Of a stretch of DNA of 64,000 nucleotides, positions 30,094 to 38,200 are shown piece after piece; the stretch's first letter is position 1; every line of letters begins with the position of its first letter. The notes beneath the pieces are model-generated. The model did no database searches, had not been told where the DNA came from, and saw nothing but the letters and a program-made list of their open reading frames with translations. Origin of the DNA: Alkalibacterium olivapovliticus (lineage in GTDB: Bacteria; Bacillota; Bacilli; Lactobacillales; Carnobacteriaceae_A). The stretch lies in contig NZ_PVTO01000004.1 in the NCBI RefSeq assembly GCF_003003275.1, forward strand, positions 1-64,000. Reading direction: 5' to 3'. A program made the translations under genes and the position numbers.

Positions 30094-30133
30094 GAGAACA
30101 ATACAGACTTACTAAAAACAAGTAACAGATGCC

Positions 30134-30255
30134 TTATACCCCTTTTCTTTTCATTATTGCATGGTAAGATGCTTACAGTTATCCGGACAACACATATGGG
30201 TAAATAGTATGGATCGATCATAGACAAGTAATGAAGATAATGAAAAGGGGTATAA
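30134..30255 (+). promoter_or_regulatory. leader with 14-nt anti-Shine-Dalgarno segment
   Basis: TTATACCCCTTTTC (30134-30147) is the exact reverse complement of GAAAAGGGGTATAA (30242-30255), which contains the ribosome-binding site of the LysM-3D gene. Pairing would close a 94-nt loop and mask the Shine-Dalgarno. It suggests translational control by an alternative structure or trans factor; no known riboswitch consensus was recognised in the loop. Confidence 0.5.
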
Positions 30256-30257
30256 AT

Positions 30258-31169
30258 TTGTTTAATCATAAAAATCAATTTATCAAAGCAGGCGTAACTT
30301 TCTCAGCTGGAGCATTGCTGTTTTTGGCTAATCAGTCTGAAGTAAGTGCGAACGACTATACGAGCGCGAACTGGGAACCTAGAACCGTATCAGAAATCGA
30401 ATCACAAATTGCAGAACAAAAAAATGACCAGAACCCTGACAAAGATGTTGTCAAATATTCATTCGTCTGGGGAGATACTCTATGGGGAGTATCAGAAGCG
30501 ACAGATATTTCTGTTGATAAATTAGTTCAAGTCAATGGTATTGATGACCGTAGCATGATACATGTCGGTTCTACTATATACCTAAGTAAAGATGCTTCAG
30601 TTATTTCTGTTCAAAATGGAGATGAAGAAGTTGTCAGCTACGATGTATCTAATGGTGAAGCTGTTGAGACAGAGACGCCTGAAGAAGTAGAAGAATCGTC
30701 TCAAAGTGAAGCAGCTGAGGAAACGACTCAAGTTGAAGAAACTCCAGAAGAAACTGAAGAAGTGACCGTAGTAGAAGAAGTTGTAGAAACTGAAGCTGAG
30801 GAAGAAGTCGTTGAAGAAACAGTCGTTGAAGAAACTGTTCAACCAGCTGAACCTGCAGCAGAAAGTTCTCAGACAAGTGAAAATGGCTATACAATGACAG
30901 TTGAAGCCACTGCTTATTCTCGCAACCAGCCTGTTCTAAGTAATCATACCTTTACAGGTATTGATTTAAGAGAGAATCCACGTGTAATCGCTGTGGATCC
31001 TAATGTTATTCCGTTAGGCTCAACAATCGTTGTTCCAGGATACGGAGAATATGTAGCAGGAGATACTGGTGGTGCGATCATCGGTAATAGAATTGATGTC
31101 CACATTGAAAGCCTGCAAGAAGCAATTCAATTTGGAAGACGCACTATAGACATCCAAGTATTCGAATAA
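30258..31169 (+). CDS. secreted LysM and 3D-domain cell-wall protein
   Basis: 303 aa. Signal peptide IKAGVTFSAGALLFLANQSEVSA; LysM peptidoglycan-binding domain (YSFVWGDTLWGVSEATDISVDKLVQVNG, about residues 60-100); a Glu/Thr/Val-rich acidic linker (about 120-205); and a C-terminal 3D domain (EATAYSR, VIAVDPNVIPLGS, AGDTGGAIIGNRIDVH) with the three conserved Asp, as in Sps2/lytic-transglycosylase-like wall enzymes. The open frame begins at ATG 30231, but AAAAGGGG (30243-30250) lies 7 nt before TTG 30258, so the TTG start was chosen; ATG 30231 has no ribosome site. Confidence 0.9.
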   Translation: MFNHKNQFIKAGVTFSAGALLFLANQSEVSANDYTSANWEPRTVSEIESQIAEQKNDQNPDKDVVKYSFVWGDTLWGVSEATDISVDKLVQVNGIDDRSMIHVGSTIYLSKDASVISVQNGDEEVVSYDVSNGEAVETETPEEVEESSQSEAAEETTQVEETPEETEEVTVVEEVVETEAEEEVVEETVVEETVQPAEPAAESSQTSENGYTMTVEATAYSRNQPVLSNHTFTGIDLRENPRVIAVDPNVIPLGSTIVVPGYGEYVAGDTGGAIIGNRIDVHIESLQEAIQFGRRTIDIQVFE

Positions 31170-31189
31170 TCAAACCATCTATCTACTGA

Positions 31190-31229
31190 ACTATAAGTGG
31201 GAAGTCACCTTCCTGCTTATAGTTTTTTT
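31190..31229 (+). terminator. terminator of the LysM-3D gene
   Basis: AACTATAAG (31190-31198) pairs with CTTATAGTT (31216-31224), then T-run. Confidence 0.9.
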
Positions 31230-31533
31230 ATACATAAAATGTGAATATTTTGAGAAGTATTACAGCGCTGTCATAACTGTAAAAGAATGTGGCTGAATTG
31301 TAAAAGCCTTTTCTTTTGAAAAAGATTCAGTTCATGGTAGAGTATCTTTATAGCTGAAAATTGCCATTATGAACCTTGAATTGACAGTTGATGTTGTTTT
31401 AATACTAAAAAACACTCATCGGTAAATTCGGTCAGGTTTATTTCTTATATAAGGCTTATTACTTTTCTTTGACTGAGAATTTTGGTAATGTTTCGGTAGA
31501 TAGACGCAAAACTGTATAAAAGGAGAGAGATAA
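31230..31533 (+). other. intergenic region before the acidic lipoprotein cluster
   Basis: About 300 bp without a gene. It contains a perfect 10-bp palindrome ACAGCGCTGT (31262-31271) and a nested hairpin CTGAAT...TTTTC-TTTT-GAAAA..ATTCAG (31293-31330). A consensus -35 TTGACA (31381-31386) lies 16 bp before TACTAA, a poor -10, giving a possible promoter with a leader of about 120 nt. Confidence 0.4.
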
Positions 31534-31722
31534 ATGAAAAAAATTGCTAAATTCACCGCATTGTCTCTAACTGCAGGAATGCTACTAGCTGCTTGCGGAG
31601 ACGGGGAAGATATGGAAGAGGATTTTCCTGGCGTTGAAGATCCGGCTACAGAAGATGAGCTGGATGATGATGGCATGAATGATGACCTTAATGATGACTT
31701 AGATGATGACACAGACGAGTAA
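31534..31722 (+). CDS. hyperacidic mini-lipoprotein 1, 62 aa
   Basis: Signal MKKIAKFTALSLTAGMLLAAC with lipobox LAAC (Cys21), followed by 41 residues almost all Asp, Glu, Gly, Met and Leu (DELDDDGMNDDLNDDLDDDTDE). The mature part has no Lys or Arg. GGAGAGAG precedes the ATG. First of four tandem paralogues. I do not know a named family. Predicted role: anionic, possibly cation-binding decoration of the outer membrane face (inference). Confidence 0.8.
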   Translation: MKKIAKFTALSLTAGMLLAACGDGEDMEEDFPGVEDPATEDELDDDGMNDDLNDDLDDDTDE

Positions 31723-31757
31723 GACGATAAACCATTAAACTATGAGGAGAGATAGAT

Positions 31758-31979
31758 ATGAATAAATTAGCGAAATTAACAGCACTGACAATGACAGCGG
31801 GGATGCTACTGGCAGCCTGTGGGGATGCAAACGATGATGTAGATGACACATTACCGGGTACAGAAGAACCTGCAGACGATGGCATGGATGACGGATTAGA
31901 AGATGACGGAATGGACGATGGACTGGAAGACGACGGTCTAGAAGATGATATGGACGACGACATGGACGACGACGCATAA
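31758..31979 (+). CDS. hyperacidic mini-lipoprotein 2, 73 aa
   Basis: Signal MNKLAKLTALTMTAGMLLAAC with lipobox LAAC (Cys21), then GDANDDVDDTLPGTEEP and a run of Asp-rich short repeats (DDGMDDGLEDDGMDDGLEDD) to the end. GAGGAG lies 8 nt before the ATG. Nearly identical at DNA level to the next gene, including about 25 bp of upstream sequence, indicating recent tandem duplication with a period of 269 bp. Confidence 0.85.
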   Translation: MNKLAKLTALTMTAGMLLAACGDANDDVDDTLPGTEEPADDGMDDGLEDDGMDDGLEDDGLEDDMDDDMDDDA

Positions 31980-32026
31980 TTTAATGAGTTAAAGGATAAA
32001 CCACTAAACTATGAGGAGAGATAGAT

Positions 32027-32248
32027 ATGAATAAATTGGCGAAATTAACAGCACTGACAATGACAGCAGGGATGCTACTGGCAGCCTGTGGAGATGCGAA
32101 CGATGATGTAGATGAAACACTACCGGGTACAGAAGAACCTGCTGACGATGGTATGGATGACGGATTAGAAGATGACGGAATGGACGATGGACTGGAAGAC
32201 GACGGTCTAGAAGATGATATGGACGACGACACGGATGACGACGCGTAA
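32027..32248 (+). CDS. hyperacidic mini-lipoprotein 3, 73 aa
   Basis: Same signal, lipobox and Asp-rich tail as copy 2, with only a few changes (for example VDE for VDD and a TDDDA terminus). Codon choice differs at several silent positions, so the copies have started to diverge under apparent protein-level constraint. It has its own GAGGAG ribosome site. No terminator lies between copies, so the cluster is probably one transcript. Confidence 0.85.
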   Translation: MNKLAKLTALTMTAGMLLAACGDANDDVDETLPGTEEPADDGMDDGLEDDGMDDGLEDDGLEDDMDDDTDDDA

Positions 32249-32294
32249 AAAAACCAAAAAGCCTTGAATTCTATTTTGAAGGAGAGACGATTTG

Positions 32295-32576
32295 ATGAAC
32301 AGATTAGCAAAATTAACTGCATTGACAATGACAGCCGGTATGTTGCTGGCTGCTTGTGGCGATGCGAATGATGTAGATGAAACATTGCCAGGTACAGAAG
32401 ATCCAGCCGATGATGGTATGGATAACGGCCTGGACGACGACGGCATGGAAGATGATGGCGTTGACGATGGATTAGATGAAGAAGGTCTTGATTTCGATGA
32501 TGACGAAGATGACGAATTAGGCGATGATGGACTGGAAAGTGAAACAGACGACGATTTGGATGATGAAGACGAATAA
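32295..32576 (+). CDS. hyperacidic mini-lipoprotein 4, 93 aa
   Basis: Longest copy: signal MNRLAKLTALTMTAGMLLAAC, lipobox LAAC, then DANDVDETLPGTEDPADDGMDNGLDDDG and an extended tail ending DDDLDDEDE. A TTG at 32292 could also start the frame, but the paralogues begin M-N-K/R-L, so ATG 32295 was chosen. A strong terminator follows. Function unknown; surface anchoring is predicted from the lipobox. Confidence 0.83.
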   Translation: MNRLAKLTALTMTAGMLLAACGDANDVDETLPGTEDPADDGMDNGLDDDGMEDDGVDDGLDEEGLDFDDDEDDELGDDGLESETDDDLDDEDE

Positions 32577-32602
32577 TGTCTTGAATATCAATCTGAGTAG
32601 TT

Positions 32603-32640
32603 AAAAAAGGACGATCCTTTAGAGTGGGATCGTCCTTTTT
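32603..32640. terminator. bidirectional terminator
   Basis: AAAAAAGGACGATCC pairs with GGATCGTCCTTTTT, loop of about 9 nt, between the lipoprotein cluster and the convergent alr gene. Confidence 0.93.
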
Positions 32641-32663
32641 CGTGCTGTTTTTTACAACAGTGG

Positions 32664-33833
32664 TCAATCGAGCAGAACATTCTGTCTGGCCTCAACGGTA
32701 TTATTTTTTAAATATACTCGAGGGATACGTTTGCCGATTCCACATAGAATCTCATAATGAAAACTATCGGTCAGCTCAGCCATTCTATAAATAGAAGGGT
32801 GGCCTTTATCTGGATCTCCGATAAAAACGAGCTCATTGCTATTTGAAAATGCCTCAAAATCAGAAACATTTACCATCAGCTGATCCATACAGATGCGTCC
32901 GACAATAGGTGCTTTCCGGTCTCCGCTGGTTAAATGCCATCTGTTAGATAATTCCCTAGGGATTCCGTCAGCGTAGCCAAGTAGAATCGTTGCGATCGTC
33001 TCTGCCTTGTCAGTCTTATAAGTTCTGCCATATCCAATCGTCTCACCGGCTTGAACTTCTTTGACAAAAGCAGCATGAGTGCTTAGTGTCATAACCGGTT
33101 TTAAATCGATAAGGTCATCTAGAGCCTTATCCGGATGATACCCGAAGAGCGAAATACCCGTTCTGATCATATCCAGATCAAATTCAGGATAAAGCAGGGC
33201 TGCTGCTGTATTACTACAGTGATGGAGATCAAATGTCTTTCCCTCGTTTTTCAGATAACGGATGACATCGGTGAACAGTTTGAATTGCTGCTGTGTAAAA
33301 GATGGATCCTCGGTATTTTCGGCTTCTGCGAAATGTGTATAGATTCCTTCAAAATTAATGGTTGGAGCTTTAAGTGTCTGACATAATGTCAGTGCGTCCT
33401 CTTTTGTTCGGACACCAATTCTCCCCATTCCGGTATCGATTTTGACGTGTACAGTGACAGGCTGATTAGTCTGTTCCGCATAATAATTGACGGCTTCTGC
33501 TATAGGGTGTGAAAAAACAGTAATAGCGATGTTCTGCTGGATAGCGGTCGGTATAGTGTCTGGTTCTATTGGACTAAGGAGCAGGATAGGCGAAGTAATA
33601 CCGGCTTCCCTCAACTCCAGAGCTTCATCCAGAACAGCCACAGCCAGGTATTCAATTCCCTGATGCTCCAAATGTCTCCCTATCTCCACAGCCCCATGTC
33701 CGTATGCATCTGCTTTTATAACGCCCATCACTTTAGTATTCTTTGTTACATGATTTTTCATCTGAAGATAATTGTAGGATACTTTATCTAAATCGATTTC
33801 GGCTTTAGTGTAACGATAACTTCCAAAATTCAT
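32664..33833 (-). CDS. alr: alanine racemase
   Basis: PLP enzyme making D-alanine for peptidoglycan and teichoic acids. The PLP lysine is in VMGVIKADAYGHGAVEIG (about residues 34-50), the catalytic Tyr in GETIGYGRTYKT (about 255), and PIVGRICMDQLMVNVSD is typical of the C-terminal beta domain. Length 389 aa. The frame opens at 33857, but AAGGAG lies before the ATG at 33833 (MNFGSYRYTKAEIDL), which matches the family N-terminus and was chosen. Confidence 0.95.
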   Translation of the reverse strand: MNFGSYRYTKAEIDLDKVSYNYLQMKNHVTKNTKVMGVIKADAYGHGAVEIGRHLEHQGIEYLAVAVLDEALELREAGITSPILLLSPIEPDTIPTAIQQNIAITVFSHPIAEAVNYYAEQTNQPVTVHVKIDTGMGRIGVRTKEDALTLCQTLKAPTINFEGIYTHFAEAENTEDPSFTQQQFKLFTDVIRYLKNEGKTFDLHHCSNTAAALLYPEFDLDMIRTGISLFGYHPDKALDDLIDLKPVMTLSTHAAFVKEVQAGETIGYGRTYKTDKAETIATILLGYADGIPRELSNRWHLTSGDRKAPIVGRICMDQLMVNVSDFEAFSNSNELVFIGDPDKGHPSIYRMAELTDSFHYEILCGIGKRIPRVYLKNNTVEARQNVLLD

Positions 33834-33979
33834 AGGTATCAACTCCTTATGTCTCATATTTTAACATGAACAAGGATGTGAGTGGCTGATAAAATGCTAA
33901 ATCTTCGTTTTTTAAACGCTATATTGGTAAAATAAGGATACAGTTAAAAAGGATTAACAGCTGTTGGAAGGAGACTGTA

Positions 33980-34621
33980 ATGATGTTTAGAAGAGGGAAG
34001 CTGGCTCTGTTAAGTGGGGCCGTATTATTTATGGTAGCCTGTGATGAAGAGGTCACAGAGCTTGAAGAAAGTGGACAGGAAGAAGTAGCTGAGGATGCAA
34101 CAGACGATGAAACAGATGAGGATACCACTATTCTTGAAGATGGGGGTACAGATGAAGAAGTGACCGCTCTGGATGTTGATATGGTCAATAGTGATTCAAC
34201 GTACGTAGGGTCAGCTGTTTTTGACGAAGGAGAAGATGGGGTCACTTTGACACTTAATCTTGAAGGTCTGCCTGCAGGTGAATATGGTATGCACATTCAT
34301 GAAGCTGGTATGGCTACTCCACCTACTTTTGAAGATGCAGAAGGACACTTTAATCCAACCGATGCAGATCATGGGTTTGATGCTGAAGATGGACACCATC
34401 TGGGTGATTTGCCGAATTTAGTGGTACCGGAAAACGGCATCGTCAGCGAAACAATTGAAATACCTGGAGTGACACTGCTCCCGGGTGAAGACAATACGTT
34501 AGCAACAGAAGAAGGCACTGCGCTGATTATTCATACTGAACCGGACGACTACGAAACACAACCAACCGGTGATGCAGGAGAGCGCATGGTTGGGGGCGTC
34601 ATATTCGCACCTCAAGAATAA
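33980..34621 (+). CDS. Cu/Zn superoxide dismutase-like lipoprotein with acidic linker
   Basis: 213 aa. Signal RRGKLALLSGAVLFMVAC with lipobox Cys21, a 45-residue Glu/Asp-rich linker, then a SodC domain: GMHIHEAG (two Cu His), GHFNP (bridging His), DHGF and HHLGDLPN (Zn His and Asp) and LIIHTEPDDYETQPTGDAGERM (fourth Cu His, Arg gate). All metal ligands appear present. The only Cys is the lipid anchor, so the usual intrasubunit disulphide is missing. GGAAGGAG precedes ATGATG. Confidence 0.85.
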   Translation: MMFRRGKLALLSGAVLFMVACDEEVTELEESGQEEVAEDATDDETDEDTTILEDGGTDEEVTALDVDMVNSDSTYVGSAVFDEGEDGVTLTLNLEGLPAGEYGMHIHEAGMATPPTFEDAEGHFNPTDADHGFDAEDGHHLGDLPNLVVPENGIVSETIEIPGVTLLPGEDNTLATEEGTALIIHTEPDDYETQPTGDAGERMVGGVIFAPQE

Positions 34622-34633
34622 AGAGTAACATTA

Positions 34634-34675
34634 GATCGTCAAAGGAACCTAGGTTCTTTTTGACGGTCTTTTTTT
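34634..34675 (+). terminator. terminator of the SOD-like gene
   Basis: GATCGTCAAAGGAACC pairs with GGTTC-TTTTTGACGGTC (one mismatch), then T7. Confidence 0.85.
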
Positions 34676-34741
34676 CCTGTAATACTTAGAAGGCTTGAGC
34701 ACCGTAAAAATAGCTTCATTTCTCAACTGCTGAATGACACC

Positions 34742-34770
34742 TTGTCATGAATCGAGATTTTAGGTATGAT
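34742..34770 (+). promoter_or_regulatory. sigma-A promoter of pepC
   Basis: TTGTCA (34742-34747), 17-bp spacer, TATGAT (34765-34770), about 33 nt before the ATG. Confidence 0.75.
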
Positions 34771-34802
34771 TAACTCATTCATAAGAAAAGGATGAGAAAA
34801 AT

Positions 34803-36140
34803 ATGAAAATAAGTAAAGAGTTGTTACATCAGTTTCAGCAAGAATTTGATTCGAACCCAACAAACCATGCTGTTAAAAATGCAATGGCGAAGGTCGGATT
34901 GAACAAGTCGTCAGTCGACAACAATTTAACACGCCGTCATCCATTCGTGTTTTCACATGAGACGAAAAAAGGAGAGATCACGAATCAGCAATCGAGTGGA
35001 AGATGCTGGATGTTTGCAGCCCTAAATACGGCTCGCGTGGATACAATGACTAAACTGAACGTGAAAACATTTGAATTTTCTCAAAATTATACACTGTTTT
35101 GGGATAAACTTGAAAAGGCGAATTATTTTTTGGAAAGCATTATTGAAACAGTAAAAGAACCATTGAATTCCAGACTAGTTCAGCACCTGCTTATGGATCC
35201 CATACAAGATGGCGGACAGTGGGACATGTTTTCCGGACTATTGGAGAAGTATGGTGCAGTGCCCAAGTCTGTTATGCCTGAGACATATCACTCTTCGAAT
35301 ACCAGAGAGTTGAATCAGTTACTGACTGCTAAGTTGAGGGATTTTGCTGCCAAGATTAGAACGGGTCACAAGAATGGGCAGACACCAGAAGAGCTGACTG
35401 ATTTGAAAGAAACATATCTGTCACTGATTTACAGCCTTCTGACTAAAACGCTTGGTGAAGTTCCAGAAACATTTACTTATGGATATAGGGACGAGGAGAA
35501 GGCTTACCATAGAATCAGCGATATAACGCCTCAGGATTTCTTTAAAACATATGTGGACTGGGATCTGGATGAAAGGATCTCCTTAATCAATGCACCGACA
35601 GAAGATAAGCCCTATGGAAAAGCTTATACAGTCAAATATCTGGGAACGGTCAAGGAAGGAAAAGCCATCACATACGTAAATGCCCCAATCGAAGCTTTAA
35701 AAGAAGCAGCAGTCGCTTCAATCAAAGACGGAGAACCAGTTTGGTTTGGATGCGATGTAGGTAAAATGCTCGACCGGGAAGCCGGTATAATGGATGATAA
35801 AGCTTACGATTATGAATCGACACTAGGCGAGAATATCGAGCTTACAAAAGCACAACGTCTGGACTATGGTGAAAGCCTTTTGACCCATGCAATGGTATTT
35901 GTTGGAGTTGATTTGGATGATGACGGTAAGCCTATTACTTGGAAAGTAGAAAACAGCTGGGGAGATAAAAACGGAGATAAAGGGATCTACTCTATGAGTG
36001 ATAAGTGGTTTGATGAATATAACTATCAGGTCGCTGTCAAACGTAAGTATGTTGAAGCAGAGTGGCTGAAAGCGTTCGATGAACCTGTAGTAGAGCTGGA
36101 ACCATGGGATCCAATGGGGTCTCTGGCGTTAGTTCAGTAA
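34803..36140 (+). CDS. pepC: aminopeptidase C (bleomycin hydrolase family, C1B)
   Basis: 445-aa cytosolic cysteine aminopeptidase. Catalytic Cys in NQQSSGRCWMFAALNTAR (about residue 70), His in LTHAMVFVGVD (about 362) and Asn in WKVENSWGDKNGDKG (about 383). Typical hexameric PepC of lactic acid bacteria, acting on peptides from extracellular proteolysis; the subtilase at 45.8 kb could supply such peptides. The C-terminal arm ends MGSLALVQ, slightly unlike the usual ...A-terminated arm. Confidence 0.96.
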   Translation: MKISKELLHQFQQEFDSNPTNHAVKNAMAKVGLNKSSVDNNLTRRHPFVFSHETKKGEITNQQSSGRCWMFAALNTARVDTMTKLNVKTFEFSQNYTLFWDKLEKANYFLESIIETVKEPLNSRLVQHLLMDPIQDGGQWDMFSGLLEKYGAVPKSVMPETYHSSNTRELNQLLTAKLRDFAAKIRTGHKNGQTPEELTDLKETYLSLIYSLLTKTLGEVPETFTYGYRDEEKAYHRISDITPQDFFKTYVDWDLDERISLINAPTEDKPYGKAYTVKYLGTVKEGKAITYVNAPIEALKEAAVASIKDGEPVWFGCDVGKMLDREAGIMDDKAYDYESTLGENIELTKAQRLDYGESLLTHAMVFVGVDLDDDGKPITWKVENSWGDKNGDKGIYSMSDKWFDEYNYQVAVKRKYVEAEWLKAFDEPVVELEPWDPMGSLALVQ

Positions 36141-36155
36141 AAATACGAAAATATA

Positions 36156-36209
36156 AAGATGAACACTTTAGTTGGCCATATAATAAGCCTTCAAGTGTTC
36201 ATCTTTTTT
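36156..36209. terminator. terminator after pepC
   Basis: AAGATGAACACTT pairs with AAGTGTTCATCTT, 24-nt loop, then T-run; it abuts the end of the convergent small membrane-protein gene. Confidence 0.85.
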
Positions 36210-36486
36210 AATTTGTATAAAGTTCAATGGCGAGCACAATTGAGGAACTGAGCGCCCCTCCAATAATAAAATACATGATCATTTGAAGAGGAATAAACCA
36301 GGCTATATCATCAAGATCTTTATCCTTATCAGAAGCTGTTTTAGACAAAAGAAAATACCCGATACCGACGCTGATGCCTAAAACAGGAAATAAACTTTGT
36401 ATCTGCTGTGCTCTGAAATATCCGAATAATAGACCTGTCAGAAAGCCAAACAGCTGAAGCCACCTTCTTTTTGCTTTTTTCGACAT
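36208..36486 (-). CDS. small membrane protein, unknown, 92 aa
   Basis: Basic N-terminus (MSKKAKRRW) and three hydrophobic segments (LFGFLTGLLFGYF, LFPVLGISVGIGYFLLS, IPLQMIMYFIIGGALSSSIVLAI), the first two separated from the third by an acidic loop DKDKDLDDIA. AAAGGAGG lies 7 nt before the ATG at 36486, so the longer frame to 36528 was rejected. Not recognised beyond being an integral membrane protein. Confidence 0.75.
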   Translation of the reverse strand: MSKKAKRRWLQLFGFLTGLLFGYFRAQQIQSLFPVLGISVGIGYFLLSKTASDKDKDLDDIAWFIPLQMIMYFIIGGALSSSIVLAIELYTN

Positions 36487-36572
36487 GGGTTGACCTCCTT
36501 TGGATAGGTGATACAGGATTGAAGACACTGTATTTAGACATATTATAGCATGCTGATGCGAAAGATTAGGTG

Positions 36573-36612
36573 AAAAAAAGGCATGTTTTCCAATTCAGGA
36601 AAACATGCCTTA
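36573..36612 (-). terminator. terminator of the AbgT gene
   Basis: On the minus strand AAGGCATGTTTTCC pairs with GGAAAACATGCCTT, followed by TTTTTTC. Confidence 0.9.
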
Positions 36613-36624
36613 GACGTTGTAGTA

Positions 36625-38160
36625 TTATAAGGTAACTGGAGCTCCAGGTCCTAATGGTAATCCTAAGACATACCAGATGACTAGTAGCAGCGACCATGCG
36701 ATCAGGAAAGCGATCGTATAAGATAACATGGTTGAAATGATCGTACCCAATCCACTTTTCTTATCGTATCGTTGTGCAAAGACCAGGATCATTGCAAAGT
36801 AACTCATTAATGGTGAAATAACGTTTGAAGATGAATCCGCAATACGGTAAGCCATCAACGTCATTTCAGGTGCAATATTAACACTGTAAAGCATTGGAGC
36901 GAATACAGGTCCCATGATTGCCCATTTTGCAGAGGCAGATCCCATGAATAAGTTAATGAATGCTGTGACCAGAATGAAGGCCAAGATCAATGGCAGTCCA
37001 ACAAATCCGATAGCTTCAAGGAAATCAGCACCACTTACAGCAAGGATAAATCCTAAGTTAGTATAAGCAAAGTAGTTGATGAACTGAGCAGCGAAGAATG
37101 CCAGCACCAGATAACCACCCATTGAGCTCATTGATTCAGCCATCCCTTTAACGAAGTCGTGAGATGTCTCAATTTTCCCTGTTGTCTTACCATAAACGTA
37201 ACCTGGTATAGCAAATAGCAGGAAAATCATGAACAGCAAGCCTTGTGACAAGAAGTTGTTTAACGTCATCTCACCAGTTGCTTCGTCCAGCATTCTTAAC
37301 GGTGCATTTTCTGGAACCATCAAGAAAGCCATGATACCTAAGAATACAAGTAAAGCGATCAAAGCGTTACGCATTCCTTTGTTTTCTGTATCAGAAATCG
37401 GCTCATCATTTGGTTTGTAGTCACCATCATATTCGCCAAGTCGTGGTTCGACAAACTTCGCGGTGACAATGGCCCCGACAATAGTCAGTACAAATGTTGA
37501 AACGATCATGAAGTACCAGTTAGCTGTAACAGCCACTTCATAGTTAATACCAGCTGAGGTTAAAGCTTCGTTTGTAATCCCAACAAGTAGTGCATCAGTT
37601 GGCCCGAAAATTAGGTTGGCAGAGAATCCTGCAGAAACTCCGGCAAAGGCTGCAGCTAATCCTGCAATAGGATGACGCCCGGCTCCAGCAAATACGATTG
37701 CTCCAAGTGGAATAACAACGACATACCCGGCATCAGATGCAATGTTTGAGATGATACCTGCAAATACCACGGTAGCGGTCAATAAGTTAGCTGGAACATT
37801 GCTAAGTAATTTTTTGAGTGTAGTGGAAATCAATCCAGTCCATTCAGCAACTCCAACTCCTAACATAGCAACTAATACAGTTCCTAAAGGTGCAAACCCT
37901 GTAAAGTTACTAACTGCACTGTTAAAGATGTGTGCAATTCCTGCACCATTCATTAATGAAATGGCTTCAATCGTTACTTCTTCACCCGCACTAGCATCAA
38001 AGTAATCTACTGTGACACCAAGACGGAAAACTAATTCGGATATAAGGACGATGAATAGCGCTAAAGCTATAAATATAATGACTGGATGCGGAAGCTTATT
38101 TCCGACGCTTTCAATCATGCCTAGAAATCCTTTATTCGTGTTCTTTTCAGATTCACGCAT
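36625..38160 (-). CDS. AbgT-family transporter
   Basis: 511 aa, about eleven to thirteen transmembrane segments. Family signatures: GNKLPHPVIIFIALALFIVLIS at the N-terminus, GIAHIFNSAVSNFTGFAPLGTVLVAMLGVGVAEWTGL, VVIPLGAIVFAGAGRHPIAGLAAAFAGVSAGFSANL and MGSASAKWAIMGPVFAPML. AbgT proteins import p-aminobenzoyl-glutamate or export antimetabolites such as sulfonamides; direction cannot be told here. AGGAGG lies 10 nt before the ATG. Confidence 0.92.
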   Translation of the reverse strand: MRESEKNTNKGFLGMIESVGNKLPHPVIIFIALALFIVLISELVFRLGVTVDYFDASAGEEVTIEAISLMNGAGIAHIFNSAVSNFTGFAPLGTVLVAMLGVGVAEWTGLISTTLKKLLSNVPANLLTATVVFAGIISNIASDAGYVVVIPLGAIVFAGAGRHPIAGLAAAFAGVSAGFSANLIFGPTDALLVGITNEALTSAGINYEVAVTANWYFMIVSTFVLTIVGAIVTAKFVEPRLGEYDGDYKPNDEPISDTENKGMRNALIALLVFLGIMAFLMVPENAPLRMLDEATGEMTLNNFLSQGLLFMIFLLFAIPGYVYGKTTGKIETSHDFVKGMAESMSSMGGYLVLAFFAAQFINYFAYTNLGFILAVSGADFLEAIGFVGLPLILAFILVTAFINLFMGSASAKWAIMGPVFAPMLYSVNIAPEMTLMAYRIADSSSNVISPLMSYFAMILVFAQRYDKKSGLGTIISTMLSYTIAFLIAWSLLLVIWYVLGLPLGPGAPVTL

Positions 38161-38200
38161 AATCTGTGTTCCTCCTTAAATTTTTTATGAAGTTAAAGCT

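Larger units (their letters stand above)
31732..32248 (+). repeat. tandem duplication of a lipoprotein gene, period 269 bp
   Basis: The segments of about 248 bp at 31732-31979 and 32001-32248 are more than 90 percent identical by eye, from the shared AAACTATGAGGAGAGATAGAT leader segment to the stop codon. Confidence 0.85.

Noticed and set aside
31688..32667. Ser/Pro- or His/Arg-rich ORFs antisense to the acidic lipoproteins
   Set aside because: They mirror GAT/GAC repeats on the other strand, have no ribosome sites, and the plus-strand genes have signals, lipoboxes and paralogy.
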